Shown here: piece after piece, positions 34,669 through 43,844 of the stretch
Layout: each line of letters begins with the position of its first letter
Numbering within the stretch: the first letter of the stretch is position 1
Program-made: the position numbers and the translations under genes
The notes under the pieces: model-generated
Databases searched by the model: none
Told to the model about the DNA's origin: nothing
What the model saw: only the letters and a program-made list of their open reading frames with translations
Assembly: GCF_900177705.1 (NCBI RefSeq)
Contig: NZ_FXBA01000001.1
Span: 806,001-870,000 of the forward strand
DNA: 64,000 bases
Reading direction: 5' to 3'
DNA from: Fibrobacter sp. UWB15
GTDB lineage: Bacteria > Fibrobacterota > Fibrobacteria > Fibrobacterales > Fibrobacteraceae

Positions 34669-35580
34669 TCAGGGTATGGGCCGATGGTAAGAATTTGTCT
34701 GTTCTCTAGGATGGTGCGCACGGTGTTCCTGCTTTATAAATTCCTTGTCAATATGCGTGTAAATCTGGGTTGTGCTGATATCGGCGTGCCCCAGTAGTTC
34801 CTGCAATACGCGCAAATCCATGCCCGCTTCAAGGCAGTGGGTGGCAAAACTGTGCCGGAAGGTATGCGGCGAAACTTGCTTGCTCAAGTGCATCGTATGC
34901 AATTGTACGATTTTCCAGGCTCCCATGCGGGTCATGGGCTTGCCGCGGGAATTCAGGATGATGTTGTCCGTGGTCGGGTGGGTGAGGGGCCTGCCAAGCT
35001 CGATCCAGGCTTTCAGATTTTCTTTGGCTTTGCTGCCGAGCGGCACCAGGCGCTGCTTGTTCCCTTTGCCGATAGGTGTGAGCCATTCGTTGTCCAAGTC
35101 CAGCTGCGAGAGCTTGATGTTCAAGGTTTCCGAAATGCGGAGCCCGGCACTGTACATGAGCTCGAATAGGGCGGTGTCTCGCAACGGGTTCTTGCCGTTG
35201 GCCGCACTTTCAAAAACGCTGTCGATTTCTTCGCGGGTCAGGTACTGCGGCAGGTAATGCCCGAGCTTTGGGCGATCCAGCATGGATTCCGTACTGAAGT
35301 CGTATTCGCCCTGACTCTGCATGTACTTGAGGAACCCGCGCAGGCTCGAAAAGTGTCTTGCGATGGATGTGGGGGAGTATTCCGTCTGTCCGGCGGTGAG
35401 CGTCAGGAATTCGTCCAGCTTTTCGGGGGTCAAATCCTTGAGGTCGAGCCCGGTTTCGTCTAGCCAGCCGACAAAGTGCCGCAAGTCTTCCTGGTAGCTT
35501 TGAATCGTCGCTGGGGATAAGTTGCGTTCTACCCCCAAAAACGCCAAGTAGGCATCCATACGATTCGAATTCAGGCTCAT
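34669..35580 (-). CDS. xerD: Tyrosine recombinase XerD-like
   Basis: 303 residues from the ATG at 35580, giving MSLNSNRMDAYLAFLGVERN, close to typical XerD N-termini; the frame continues to 35637 through A/T-rich, unlikely coding sequence. The SAM-like N-terminal domain (LSPATIQSYQEDLRHF) and the catalytic domain are complete: Arg in AGLRISET, Lys in GKGNKQRLVP, HTFRHSFATH, GHADISTTQIYTH with the nucleophile Tyr. It fits the chromosomal XerC/D type that resolves dimers at dif, rather than a phage integrase, and no phage genes are nearby. The adjacent tRNA-Lys is intact. Confidence 0.9.
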   Translation of the reverse strand: MSLNSNRMDAYLAFLGVERNLSPATIQSYQEDLRHFVGWLDETGLDLKDLTPEKLDEFLTLTAGQTEYSPTSIARHFSSLRGFLKYMQSQGEYDFSTESMLDRPKLGHYLPQYLTREEIDSVFESAANGKNPLRDTALFELMYSAGLRISETLNIKLSQLDLDNEWLTPIGKGNKQRLVPLGSKAKENLKAWIELGRPLTHPTTDNIILNSRGKPMTRMGAWKIVQLHTMHLSKQVSPHTFRHSFATHCLEAGMDLRVLQELLGHADISTTQIYTHIDKEFIKQEHRAHHPREQTNSYHRPIP

Positions 35581-35622
35581 GAAAAAAATATAGATTTTTT
35601 TGAAAAATTGCGTTTTCACCCC

Positions 35623-35651
35623 TTGACAGCGGCCCATTTTAATTCTATTAT
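35623..35651 (+). promoter_or_regulatory. Sigma-70-type promoter of tRNA-Lys(CUU)
   Basis: TTGACA (35623-35628), a 17-base spacer, TATTAT (35646-35651). Transcription would start about 16 bases before the tRNA. Confidence 0.9.
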
Positions 35652-35673
35652 TGTGCGCGTCCTAAGCGACTAT

Positions 35674-35746
<73 letters not shown>

Positions 35747-35751
35747 CGAAG

Positions 35752-35778
35752 ACCTCTCCCAACGGAGAGGTTTTTCTT
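35752..35778 (+). terminator. Rho-independent terminator of tRNA-Lys(CUU)
   Basis: ACCTCTCC CAAC GGAGAGGT followed by TTTTCTTTTTT. Confidence 0.92.
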
Positions 35779-35889
35779 TTTTGGTATTATGGACTAGTTT
35801 ACAACATTATTATTATTTTCCCATAACCTTGTTCCATATAAAATGCTATATTGCGAGTGTAAAGTTTTGTTTTGAGGAATTTGGATTAA

Positions 35890-36813
35890 ATGAAGATTGT
35901 TCTGCCCGTCGCTGGAAACGGACTGCGTCTGCGGCCTTACACCGAGAATGTGCCGAAGTGCTTGCTGCCTGTTGCCGGTAAGACGATTTTGGATTGGATT
36001 GTTGAAGATTCCCTGAGCCTGAAGCCCACGGAAACGATTTTTATTACCGGCTACAAGGCTGAGGCTGTAGACTCTTTTTTGGAAAAGCGCCCTGCTTGGG
36101 GTAAAACCCGTGCTGTGGTCCAGTCCAATCCCCAGGGCCTGGGCGAAGCGATCAGCCTCGCACTGCCTTACGTGGATGATGACGAACCGGTCCTGATTAT
36201 TCTGGGTGACACCCTTTTTGAAGCGGACCTTTCCATTCTCCATAATGTGGACGAAAACATCCTTTACACCTATAAGGTCGAGGACCCGCGCCGATTTGGT
36301 GTAGCCGTGACCGACAGTACCGGTCGTATTACCCGCCTGGTCGAAAAACCCCAGGAATTCGTGAGTGACGAAGCCATTGTGGGTATCTACTACATTAAGG
36401 ATACCAAGGTGCTCAAGCAGAGTCTCAAGTACCTGATGGATAACAATATCCGCACCAAGAACGAATTCCAGTTGACAGACGCTCTCCAGATGATGCTTGA
36501 AAAGGGCTGCCATTTCCGTACCGCTCCGGTGCAAAAGTGGCTGGACTGCGGCCTGGCAGAAACCTTGCTCGAAACCAACGCCCACGTGCTCAAGCGTATC
36601 GACAATTCCGCCTCGGTGAATCTCCCTGGCGTGAAGGTGATCGCTCCGTGCTACATCGGCAAGGGCGCAAAGATTACGAATAGTACCATCGGCCCGAACG
36701 TGTCAGTGGGCGACGACTGCGTCATCGAGAACAGCACGATCAGCAACGCCGTATTGTGGGATTCCGTCAAGGTAAGCGGCCAGACGATTGATAACGTCAT
36801 CCTTCACGAGTAA
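35890..36813 (+). CDS. Sugar-phosphate nucleotidyltransferase
   Basis: 307 residues. The nucleotidyltransferase domain starts MKIVLPVAGNGLRLRPYT with the glycine/arginine nucleotide loop, then VPKCLLPVAGKTILDW with the signature lysine, LIILGDTLFE with the metal-binding Asp, and GVAVTDSTGRITRLVEKP. The C-terminal 70 residues contain hexapeptide left-handed beta-helix turns (VKVIAPCYIGKGAKITNSTI). This is the RmlA/GalU/ManC-like superfamily; the two-domain form is closest to glucose-1-phosphate thymidylyltransferase-like or mannose-1-phosphate guanylyltransferase-like enzymes. Its product would feed surface polysaccharide synthesis. It is monocistronic and ends at a strong terminator. Confidence 0.9.
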   Translation: MKIVLPVAGNGLRLRPYTENVPKCLLPVAGKTILDWIVEDSLSLKPTETIFITGYKAEAVDSFLEKRPAWGKTRAVVQSNPQGLGEAISLALPYVDDDEPVLIILGDTLFEADLSILHNVDENILYTYKVEDPRRFGVAVTDSTGRITRLVEKPQEFVSDEAIVGIYYIKDTKVLKQSLKYLMDNNIRTKNEFQLTDALQMMLEKGCHFRTAPVQKWLDCGLAETLLETNAHVLKRIDNSASVNLPGVKVIAPCYIGKGAKITNSTIGPNVSVGDDCVIENSTISNAVLWDSVKVSGQTIDNVILHE

Positions 36814-36831
36814 TTATATCAAGATCATTTA

Positions 36832-36861
36832 AGAAGCCGCCCTGGTTCACAGGGCGGCTTT
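36832..36861. terminator. Terminator between nucleotidyltransferase and FISUMP gene
   Basis: GAAGCCGCCCTG GTTCA CAGGGCGGCTTTC. The 12-bp stem is strong; the T-run is short (TTTC). It lies between converging genes. Confidence 0.85.
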
Positions 36862-36884
36862 CTCATTGGTGTCGATTATCTTGA

Positions 36885-39800
36885 TTATTCGTCTTTTACG
36901 CAGCGGATATTGACACCCATATTCTGGTCAATGATGTAGGTGAAGGGAGATTCACTGTCTTTCGGATTATAGTGGTCACTGTCTAGAGATGTGGTGAATG
37001 TCTGTGCACTCGTAACGCCGTAAAATTCGACAAATGCGGTTGTTGCACTTACGGAATCTGCGTACCAGAAACCTCCGACGCGGTTTGCGTATTCGTATGT
37101 TCCGTTTGTGTTACGGATTCCAGTACCCCTAAGTTCAAAGCCTTTATAGACACTTTGATCGTATTCGGTGCTTTGCCAATAATCCATATCCTTTATTTGT
37201 ATTTTCGGAACGTATCTCAATTTTTTGAACTCGTATGCATCGGGAACATGCCAACCTTTAGGACATGCGTCTTTGACATTTTTCCACGTGTAATACCTTC
37301 CGTAAACGGCACATTCTTCTTGAGTGTTTGCATTTGCAAAGCACCAACTGTTTTCTGTTTCGTAGTTCAGGTTGTCGACCATCCAGGTTTGTTCACCGGC
37401 CTTGAGAGTTCTGTAGGTTTGGCCGTCGCGGCTATCTTTCATGGTCCCATAGATAGGCGCCCAAACATTGTTCTTGCAGGCGTATTCGATTCCGCCTGTA
37501 GTGACGGTTTCGTTACAGGGTTTGCTCTTTAAATAATCTGCAAATGTGGAAAACTGCCAAGTTCCATTGTTGCATATTTTAAATTCATTATTAAACGGGA
37601 CGATCATTCCGTTTCTTTTTTGGGTGCATATTCCGTGCTGATATATAACCTCTTCGTCTTCGGGTGTTCTCCATGTATAGCGGTAGTAGCAGCTGGTAAG
37701 TCTGCCGTTGGAAACGGCCAATTTGCCATCATCTTCATCGGATTGGCATTTTACTTCAGAGGTCGTGGGGAAAAGTCCCCATTTGTTGTTGCTGCATAGG
37801 TAAATGCTTGCCTTGGTCTTGATGACAAGGCTGTCGTTGTCTTCGTTGCAGGGCGTTTGGTATACGTTGTAATCTTCTTCTTCAATGGTTACCCAGCCGG
37901 CAGCAACGCATTGGTAATAGTAGCCGGCTGCGGCAAGCAAGTCACCGGTATTTTTTTGCGTGCATTTCCCGTTCTTCTTTTCGAAGGCTGTCAAAGTGCG
38001 CCATTTGCCGTCATCGCAAACGTATCCTCGGTATACGCTGTCTTGAATGGCGGTGGTGCATTCTCCCGACTCGTCTACGATGGTTGCCCTTACCCAGCTG
38101 TAGGTGCCAGAGGACAATGCGCACTTGTAGCCAAGAGAATCTTTGTTGGAATGCCAGATGTCATTCACAATCTTTTCGTTGCACTCACCGTAGTAGTAGG
38201 TGGGCATGTCCACTTGTTTCCATACGTAGTCTTCGCAGATATAATACTTTGAACTCGAGATCTTTTTTGCGCCGTTGTTTTTCTTGGTGCAGTAGGGGAA
38301 CGAAGATACAGGGACTGTCAGTTTTTGCCATTGCAGGTTGTTGCAGGCGTAGGTAGTGCCGTCTGCTACATAGATTGTATCTTGAAGCGCAGCGCTACAA
38401 TTACCCATTGCCTCTTCGACAGACGCGATGCGCCAAATGCCCTTGTCGCAAACGTATGTCGTGGTGTCTGTATGCTTGACGGTACCCTGCGTCTTGCCGT
38501 TGCAGACGCCGAAGGCGATTTCTTTTGCATTTGCTGTAACCCAGGATCCACCCTTGCACACGTAATTATAGTATACAACCGTGTAGACAGAATCGGTCTT
38601 GGTAGTGTCGCATTTACCGTAAACGTCTTCGGGTTCATAAGTGACTTGCCATTCGTAGTTTTTACAGACGTTGTAGTATGCATTGTCGAAAATCACTTCG
38701 CCGAAGCGTTCCTTGGTGCAAACCCCGAATTTAGTTTCGATATTGTTTAGGGTCCGCCAGTAATTGTCTTTGCAAACATAATTGTTGCCTTCATAGTAAA
38801 CGGAATCGCCCGCATTTGTATCGGTACATGTTCCATGAGCGTCGGTAAGGGTGCGCTTTCGCCAACTGAGGCTGTCGCAAATGTACATGGTGTCTTTATA
38901 GGCTATCGTATCCCTTTGGCTTGCTTTGGTGCAATAACCGATTCTTGCTTCGAGTTCGTTGATTTCGCGCCATTCGCCGTTGTCGCAGACATAGGGGCGG
39001 TTCTTGTAGTAGGTGGCTCCTTCGGTTGCCTTGGAACATTCGGGTTCCCTGAATACTTCCTTGAACCATTTGCCATAAACGCAGGTGTAGGTGCTAGAAT
39101 CTTCTTGAACCCAGACTTTGTTCTTTGTGTCGCAGGAACTGAGGTCAGACCCCTTCAAGACTTGGAAGGTTTCCTTGACGCAACGGACCGAGAAGTATGA
39201 CGAATCCGTAAATTCGGATGCGGGCTTTATGGTGTAGCCGTCGTCGCCAATAATGTAGATTTTCGAATCATTGTTGGAGTTTCCTACACCGATGTAGTAT
39301 GCTTTTTTGCCGGCATCGGTACAGGTGATGCCAGTGCATGTTCCGCCGGGCACCAGGTTCAAGGCGTAGGTGCCGTTGGCACTGCCGTTCCACAATGTGC
39401 TTGACTTGATGTATTTTAAGGATGAACCCACGTTATCAAGGAGAGATTCCCAAGCGGTGGTGGAGGCAATCGAAAAACTGTCAGGGCATAGGGTTTTGGA
39501 ATCCCATTCGCGGTAAAGGTAACCGTATTTCTCGCAATAGCTTTTGTCGACATCGTAGCACTTGCTGGTTTTCCAAGTGGGGTATTCGTTCGCGTTTTCG
39601 ATGGTCCATATGAAGTTGCCGATCTGGATGGTCTTGGTGTAGTTGCCTTTGTACCATACGGAGTCCAGTTTCACCGTGGCGTTCAAGTTCTTGTCGAATT
39701 CCAAATCCGGAACGGACTTGATTTCTTCACTGGAAGAAGATTCGTCGAGGTCCGGGTCGGATTCAGAAGAACAAGAGCCGTTCTCGCTGGAAGACGAAGA

Positions 39801-39965
39801 ACCTTTGGTGCTCGAAGAACTACCCTTGTAGCTCGAGGAACTGTTGTAGCTGTAGGAATCCGAAGAAAAGATTTCTTCGGTGTAGTCGGAACCGTAGCCG
39901 CTACAGCCAACAAACAGGACGGTTAAAGTCAGAATGAAACTAGAGAGAATAAGGGAATTTCGCAT
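36885..39965 (-). CDS. Giant FISUMP-domain lipoprotein with 16 Cys-Cys-Trp repeats, paralogue 1
   Basis: 1026 residues. Lipobox LFVGC (Cys21) is followed by a serine-rich tether (about 33-85). Residues about 95-265 form a first FISUMP-like domain (IQIGNFIWTIEN, CEKYGYLYREWDSKTLCPDSFSI). Residues 278-840 hold 16 tandem units of about 35 residues, each with one Cys near the start, a Y-x-C near the middle and W-(R/K/V/Q) soon after, for example GTCTDTNAGDS ... NYVCKDNYWRTL. Residues 841-1026 are the classic C-terminal FISUMP domain (TWMVDNLNYETENSWC, YGRYYTW, ACPKGWHVPDAYEF). It is anchored in a membrane and most likely exposed at the cell surface. Function unknown; adhesion or glycan binding is a guess. 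Start follows paralogue 2 by 21 bp, so they form an operon. Confidence 0.9.
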   Translation of the reverse strand: MRNSLILSSFILTLTVLFVGCSGYGSDYTEEIFSSDSYSYNSSSSYKGSSSSTKGSSSSSENGSCSSESDPDLDESSSSEEIKSVPDLEFDKNLNATVKLDSVWYKGNYTKTIQIGNFIWTIENANEYPTWKTSKCYDVDKSYCEKYGYLYREWDSKTLCPDSFSIASTTAWESLLDNVGSSLKYIKSSTLWNGSANGTYALNLVPGGTCTGITCTDAGKKAYYIGVGNSNNDSKIYIIGDDGYTIKPASEFTDSSYFSVRCVKETFQVLKGSDLSSCDTKNKVWVQEDSSTYTCVYGKWFKEVFREPECSKATEGATYYKNRPYVCDNGEWREINELEARIGYCTKASQRDTIAYKDTMYICDSLSWRKRTLTDAHGTCTDTNAGDSVYYEGNNYVCKDNYWRTLNNIETKFGVCTKERFGEVIFDNAYYNVCKNYEWQVTYEPEDVYGKCDTTKTDSVYTVVYYNYVCKGGSWVTANAKEIAFGVCNGKTQGTVKHTDTTTYVCDKGIWRIASVEEAMGNCSAALQDTIYVADGTTYACNNLQWQKLTVPVSSFPYCTKKNNGAKKISSSKYYICEDYVWKQVDMPTYYYGECNEKIVNDIWHSNKDSLGYKCALSSGTYSWVRATIVDESGECTTAIQDSVYRGYVCDDGKWRTLTAFEKKNGKCTQKNTGDLLAAAGYYYQCVAAGWVTIEEEDYNVYQTPCNEDNDSLVIKTKASIYLCSNNKWGLFPTTSEVKCQSDEDDGKLAVSNGRLTSCYYRYTWRTPEDEEVIYQHGICTQKRNGMIVPFNNEFKICNNGTWQFSTFADYLKSKPCNETVTTGGIEYACKNNVWAPIYGTMKDSRDGQTYRTLKAGEQTWMVDNLNYETENSWCFANANTQEECAVYGRYYTWKNVKDACPKGWHVPDAYEFKKLRYVPKIQIKDMDYWQSTEYDQSVYKGFELRGTGIRNTNGTYEYANRVGGFWYADSVSATTAFVEFYGVTSAQTFTTSLDSDHYNPKDSESPFTYIIDQNMGVNIRCVKDE
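37446..39134 (-). repeat. 16 coding repeats (C-x(n)-Y-x-C-x(4-5)-W) in FISUMP paralogue 1
   Basis: Coding repeat block, residues 278-840. Units are mostly 33-38 residues and end in a glycine before the next Cys. Unit order can be matched one to one with paralogue 2: the units near EPECSKATEG, KCDTTKTDS and YCTKKNNG have direct partners there. Confidence 0.85.
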
Positions 39966-39986
39966 AAATTTACCTAACCATAAAAT

Positions 39987-42900
39987 TTAATTATCTTTGA
40001 CGCAGCGAACGGAATACCCGTAGCCTTTTTTGTTTGAGAACACATCAGGAGATTCGGGAAGACTATTGTACCCTTCGGTTTTAGAACCGCAGCTATTCTC
40101 AAGAGTATAGTCGCCAGGCATGCTTTCGTCCATGAATTTCATAAAACAAGCCTTATTTGCGTCGTTACCGAGCGTATCGGTTAGCCACATGCCCGCAAGA
40201 CGGTGCTCGTAGTCAAATGATCCTTCGTCCGTTCTGATTCCTGCAGCCAAGAACTCAAAACCAGGGGCTTGGTATTTTATATTGGCGTTTTGGGTCTGCC
40301 AGTTACCGTTATCGTGGTTTGAAAGGTAAATATGAAGAGAATTACTCCTTAACGAGTTGAATTCTTCGTGGCTTGGAAGATGCCAACCCTTGGGACATGC
40401 TGTTTGGGCGGCATCCCAGGTGTAGAGCCTTCCGTATTGGGCGCAGTATCTGTCGGCGTTGTTGTAACACCAGCTGTTCTCAGTTTTATAGTTCAGGTTT
40501 TCTACCATCCAGGTTTGCGTACCTACCTTAAGGGTCTTGTAGGTGTTTTCATCGGAATCCGTCATTGAGCCGTAAACCGGCGTCCATTTGTCTCCGGAGC
40601 AGGTGTATTCTTGGCCGTCAATATTAATAGTTCCACATTCGCTTTTGCTCAATATTAAGGAAAGGTCCGGTACTCTCCACCAAGAGTATTGGCACATATA
40701 GTACTTGTCGTTCAATTTAGCGAGTTCGCCTTCGCGCGCATTGGTGCAAAAACCGAGTTTGATGGCTGCATCGTTTAGGCGAACCCAGTTGTAATATCCG
40801 CTATTGTATTTGCATATGTAAATCTTGCCCTTGTAGGCGCCGGTCTTTCCGGACTGGCCGCTGCAAGACTTGGTCGTATCATTGATCGCATTGGGTGGTG
40901 TAATCCACTTGCCGTCGGAGCAATAGTATTCGACGCCATCCAAAACGGAAATGAGGCTGTCGCGTGAGCATTCCCCTAGGTAATACATGCTTTGGGTAAT
41001 GCTAGTCCAACCGGTTGATTCGCATTCATAGTATTTAGAAGAGGTGGTTGCTTTTTCACCAATATTCTTTTTCGAGCAATATTTGCCAATCGTTTTTTCG
41101 AGCGAAGTGGGGGTTCTCCAGGTGCCGTTGTCGCAGAGCCTGCCGACAACCATGGTGTCTTGGGTGGTTTCGTCGCAATCCAGGTTGAACTGTTCCTTGA
41201 TTGTCATTTGCACCCATTGGTATAGGCCGGCTCCTGTAGACTTGCATATGTAGCCAAGGGAGTCTTTCTTCGGGTAGATTTTGTTGCCGACGCTGTCGCC
41301 GGAGCAAATTCCATAATTGTAGGAGAGGGAATCAATGCGGGTCCATTGGTAATTGTTGCAATACCAGAAAGCCTTGGGGGTAGTCGTCTTGGCTTTTGAA
41401 CCCTGGTTTTTCTTGGTGCAGTACGAAAGCGAAACGTTGGGCTTCGTCAATTTGCTCCAGGTCAGGTTGTCGCAGACATAGGTGTTGGTGTCCGTGGCAT
41501 AGATATATATTGTATCCTGAAGTTCTGCGGTACATGCGCCGTAGGCTTCTTGCAAGGTGGCGTACCGCCATGCCTTGTTGTCACAAATAATCTTGTAGTT
41601 GCCCAACGTGATAAGGGTGTCTTGTTTTTTGGCGTTGCAGAGCCCGTATAGAGTTTCATGGTTGGAAATACCGCGCCATGCGCCGCCTTCGCATACATAG
41701 CCGTGATTCGATACAACGTAAATGGAATCGGTCTTGGTGGTGTCGCATTTACCGTAGACATCTACAGCAGCGGTAGTCCTACTCCATGTATTGTTCTTGC
41801 AGATGTAGTGGTCGCCCTGTTCTACGATTACTTCGCTGAGGCGTTTCGGGTTACAGACGCCATATTTGTTTTCCATGGAGCTGAGTGTCTGCCACATACT
41901 GTTGCGGCAGACGTAGCTTATGCCATTATGGTATATGGAATCGCCGCCCTTTTGCTCGTTGCATTCTCCTTGGGCGTCGAGAAGTGTCTGCTTTCGCCAG
42001 GAGAGGGAGTCGCAAATGTAGGAGGTGTCGTTGTAGAAGGCGGTTGCATTTTGCGTGGCGCTGGTGCAGTAGCCCAGCCTGATTTCCAGTTCCTCAAGTT
42101 CACGCCATTCGCCGTCTTGGCAGACATAGGGGCGAATCTTGTAGTAGGTGCTACCTTCGGTAGACTTGGAACATTCGGGTTCCCTATAGACTTCCTTGAA
42201 CCATTTGCCGTAGATACAGGTGTAGGTGCTGGAATCTTCCTGTACCATAATCTTTTCCTTGGTGTCGCAGGCGCTGAGGTCGGAACCTTTCTTGACTTGG
42301 GTAGACAGCTTGGCGCAGCGGACAGAGAAGAATGAGGAATCGCTGAATGAAGAGAGCGGCTTGGATGTGTGGCTGTCGCTATCGATAACGTAAATCTTGG
42401 TATCGCTTTTGCTCTCGCCAGCGCCGACATAGTAGGCTTTCTTGCCGCCGTCGGTGCAGGTGAACCCATCGCACATGCCGCCGGGTACCAGGTTCAATGC
42501 GTAGGTACCGTTGGCGGTGCCGCTCCACAAGGTGCTAGAAATAACGTATTTGTTGGAACTCACGTTTTTAAAGAGGGATTCCCAAGCGGAGGCGGTTGCA
42601 ATGGAAAAGTCGTCTGGGCAAAGGGTGGCTGCGTCCCACTGAAGGTAAAGGTAACCGTATTTTTCGCAGTTCTCGTCTTTAACGTCGTAACATTTGCTGG
42701 TTCTCCAAGTGGGGTATTCCTTGGCGTTTTCGGCGAGCCAAATGTAGCTGCCGATCTGGATGGTCTTGGCGTAGCTGCCTTTGTACCACACGGAATCCAG
42801 CTTAACTGTGGCATTCAGGTTTTTGTCGTATTCGAGGTCGGGGATAAAGAGGGTTTCCGAGCTGGAGGAATAGTAAGATGAATTGTACGCGCTGGAATAA

Positions 42901-43061
42901 GCGGAACTGGAGGAGCCGCCCTTGTAACTGGAAGAATAGAGGAAACTGAAGGAATCCGAGGAATATTCCTCTGGGGTATATTCAGAGCCGTAGCCGCTAC
43001 AGCCAATAAATATGGCGTTCAAAATCAGTACAGTACTGGCAATGACGATTGTTAACCGCAT
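39987..43061 (-). CDS. Giant FISUMP-domain lipoprotein with 16 Cys-Cys-Trp repeats, paralogue 2
   Basis: 1024 residues from the ATG at 43061, preceded by AGGAGG five bases upstream; the open frame reaches 43079 without a site. The plan is that of the neighbour: lipobox FIGC (Cys21), Ser/Tyr-rich tether (SSSYKGGSSSSAYSS), first FISUMP-like domain (IQIGSYIWLAENAKEYPTW, YGYLYLQWDAATLCPDDFSI), 16 Cys-Cys-Trp units (about 265-831), and a C-terminal FISUMP domain (TWMVENLNYKTENSWC, YGRLYTWDAAQTACPKGWHL). Identity is high at both ends and lower in the repeats, as expected from a tandem duplication followed by divergence. Probably surface-exposed; no enzyme motif is visible. Confidence 0.9.
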   Translation of the reverse strand: MRLTIVIASTVLILNAIFIGCSGYGSEYTPEEYSSDSFSFLYSSSYKGGSSSSAYSSAYNSSYYSSSSETLFIPDLEYDKNLNATVKLDSVWYKGSYAKTIQIGSYIWLAENAKEYPTWRTSKCYDVKDENCEKYGYLYLQWDAATLCPDDFSIATASAWESLFKNVSSNKYVISSTLWSGTANGTYALNLVPGGMCDGFTCTDGGKKAYYVGAGESKSDTKIYVIDSDSHTSKPLSSFSDSSFFSVRCAKLSTQVKKGSDLSACDTKEKIMVQEDSSTYTCIYGKWFKEVYREPECSKSTEGSTYYKIRPYVCQDGEWRELEELEIRLGYCTSATQNATAFYNDTSYICDSLSWRKQTLLDAQGECNEQKGGDSIYHNGISYVCRNSMWQTLSSMENKYGVCNPKRLSEVIVEQGDHYICKNNTWSRTTAAVDVYGKCDTTKTDSIYVVSNHGYVCEGGAWRGISNHETLYGLCNAKKQDTLITLGNYKIICDNKAWRYATLQEAYGACTAELQDTIYIYATDTNTYVCDNLTWSKLTKPNVSLSYCTKKNQGSKAKTTTPKAFWYCNNYQWTRIDSLSYNYGICSGDSVGNKIYPKKDSLGYICKSTGAGLYQWVQMTIKEQFNLDCDETTQDTMVVGRLCDNGTWRTPTSLEKTIGKYCSKKNIGEKATTSSKYYECESTGWTSITQSMYYLGECSRDSLISVLDGVEYYCSDGKWITPPNAINDTTKSCSGQSGKTGAYKGKIYICKYNSGYYNWVRLNDAAIKLGFCTNAREGELAKLNDKYYMCQYSWWRVPDLSLILSKSECGTINIDGQEYTCSGDKWTPVYGSMTDSDENTYKTLKVGTQTWMVENLNYKTENSWCYNNADRYCAQYGRLYTWDAAQTACPKGWHLPSHEEFNSLRSNSLHIYLSNHDNGNWQTQNANIKYQAPGFEFLAAGIRTDEGSFDYEHRLAGMWLTDTLGNDANKACFMKFMDESMPGDYTLENSCGSKTEGYNSLPESPDVFSNKKGYGYSVRCVKDN
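40569..42269 (-). repeat. 16 coding repeats (C-x(n)-Y-x-C-x(4-5)-W) in FISUMP paralogue 2
   Basis: Coding repeat block matching that of paralogue 1. Example units: GECNEQKGGDS ... SYVCRNSMWQTL and GKCDTTKTDS ... GYVCEGGAWRGI. Two units (about 10 and 14) have an insertion between the second Cys and the Trp in both paralogues. Confidence 0.85.
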
Positions 43062-43112
43062 ATATCCTCCTAAGCACAATGTAAATTATAGAAAATATTT
43101 GGAGGATATAAC

Positions 43113-43144
43113 TAAAAAGCCTCTCTAAAAGAGAGGCTTTTTTA
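43113..43144 (-). terminator. Rho-independent terminator of tRNA-Asp
   Basis: AAAAAGCCTCTC TAAAA GAGAGGCTTTTTT; on the minus strand the U-tract follows directly after the stem, just 3' of the tRNA and upstream of the FISUMP operon. Confidence 0.9.
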
Positions 43145-43145
43145 G

Positions 43146-43221
43146 CGGGATAGACGAGGCTTGAACTCGCAACCTCCGGCGTGACAGGCCGGTGCTCTAA
43201 CCAAAATTGAGCTACCACCCC
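43146..43221 (-). tRNA. tRNA-Asp (anticodon GUC)
   Basis: 76 bases on the minus strand. Acceptor GGGGTGG pairs with CTATCCC (two G-U pairs), D arm AGCTCAATTTTGGTTAGAGC with a large loop, anticodon stem CCGGC/GCCGG with GTC, T arm GCGAGTTCAAGCCTCGT, discriminator G. Confidence 0.95.
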
Positions 43222-43265
43222 AGTGGTTTGTTTTGTTCGAGTCAGTTTCCTAACCGAACGAGCCA

Positions 43266-43294
43266 AATATAAAAAGAACATTTCGCCTTGTCAA
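43266..43294 (-). promoter_or_regulatory. Sigma-70-type promoter of tRNA-Asp
   Basis: On the minus strand TTGACA (43294-43289), a 17-base spacer, TATATT (43271-43266). Confidence 0.88.
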
Positions 43295-43426
43295 GGGATA
43301 TGGGCGAAAAAACTTGATTTTTAATAAAATTTGCCGTGCGAATAATCACACTCGCTTTAGGTTCGCCTTGAAATCGTTATAACGAATACTTAATATTATG
43401 CTGGTGTTTTTTAAGAGGTGTTTGTT

Positions 43427-43744
43427 ATGTTTGGACATCCAAAATTTGGTGTTGAAGTTTCTGAAAATAACGGTACTTTGACCCTTTCGTTACATGGTGT
43501 AATCGAATCAACGACAGCAGATATTTTCGAAGCGGAAATGGCTTCGGCTTGCACAAAAAGCAAGAATCTTGTTGCTGATTTTGCCAATGTCAATTTTATT
43601 TCGTCTGCCGGTCTGCGAGTGCTTTTGTCTTCTCAAAAGAAGATGATTGCTGAAAAGGGGAAAATGACGCTCATCAATTTGCAGCAGGGTGTTCGCGAAA
43701 TTTTGGAAATGACCGGCTTTACAAGTATGCTGAACATCGCTTAA
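43427..43744 (+). CDS. STAS-domain anti-sigma factor antagonist-like protein
   Basis: 105 residues from the ATG at 43427; AAGAGG stands 9 bases upstream, and a GTG at 43418 overlaps that site. The whole protein is one STAS domain: strand-rich N-terminus with GTLTLSLHGVIESTTADIF, then LVADFANVNFISSAGLRVLL, in which Ser59 is the residue phosphorylated in SpoIIAA/RsbV-type proteins, and a final helix REILEMTGFTSML. No anti-sigma kinase or sigma factor is adjacent, so the partner is unknown. It sits alone between tRNA-Asp and nifJ. Confidence 0.9.
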   Translation: MFGHPKFGVEVSENNGTLTLSLHGVIESTTADIFEAEMASACTKSKNLVADFANVNFISSAGLRVLLSSQKKMIAEKGKMTLINLQQGVREILEMTGFTSMLNIA

Positions 43745-43792
43745 TGACAAATTAATCTTGCGCCTCTTGGTGCAAAAAGATTTGAGTATAAC

Positions 43793-43827
43793 AAAACACC
43801 CCGCCACTCATCGTGACGGGGCGTTTT
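43793..43827. terminator. Terminator between STAS gene and nifJ
   Basis: ACACCCCG ... CGGGGCGTTTT with one internal mismatch; A and T tracts flank both sides, serving the convergent genes. Confidence 0.75.
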
Positions 43828-43844
43828 AATTGGTCGTTAACCGA

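Noticed and set aside
34669-35580. XerD-like gene beside a tRNA as the integrase of a genomic island
   Set aside because: The protein fits chromosomal XerC/D, the tRNA-Lys is intact, and no phage, plasmid or direct-repeat att site is seen around it.
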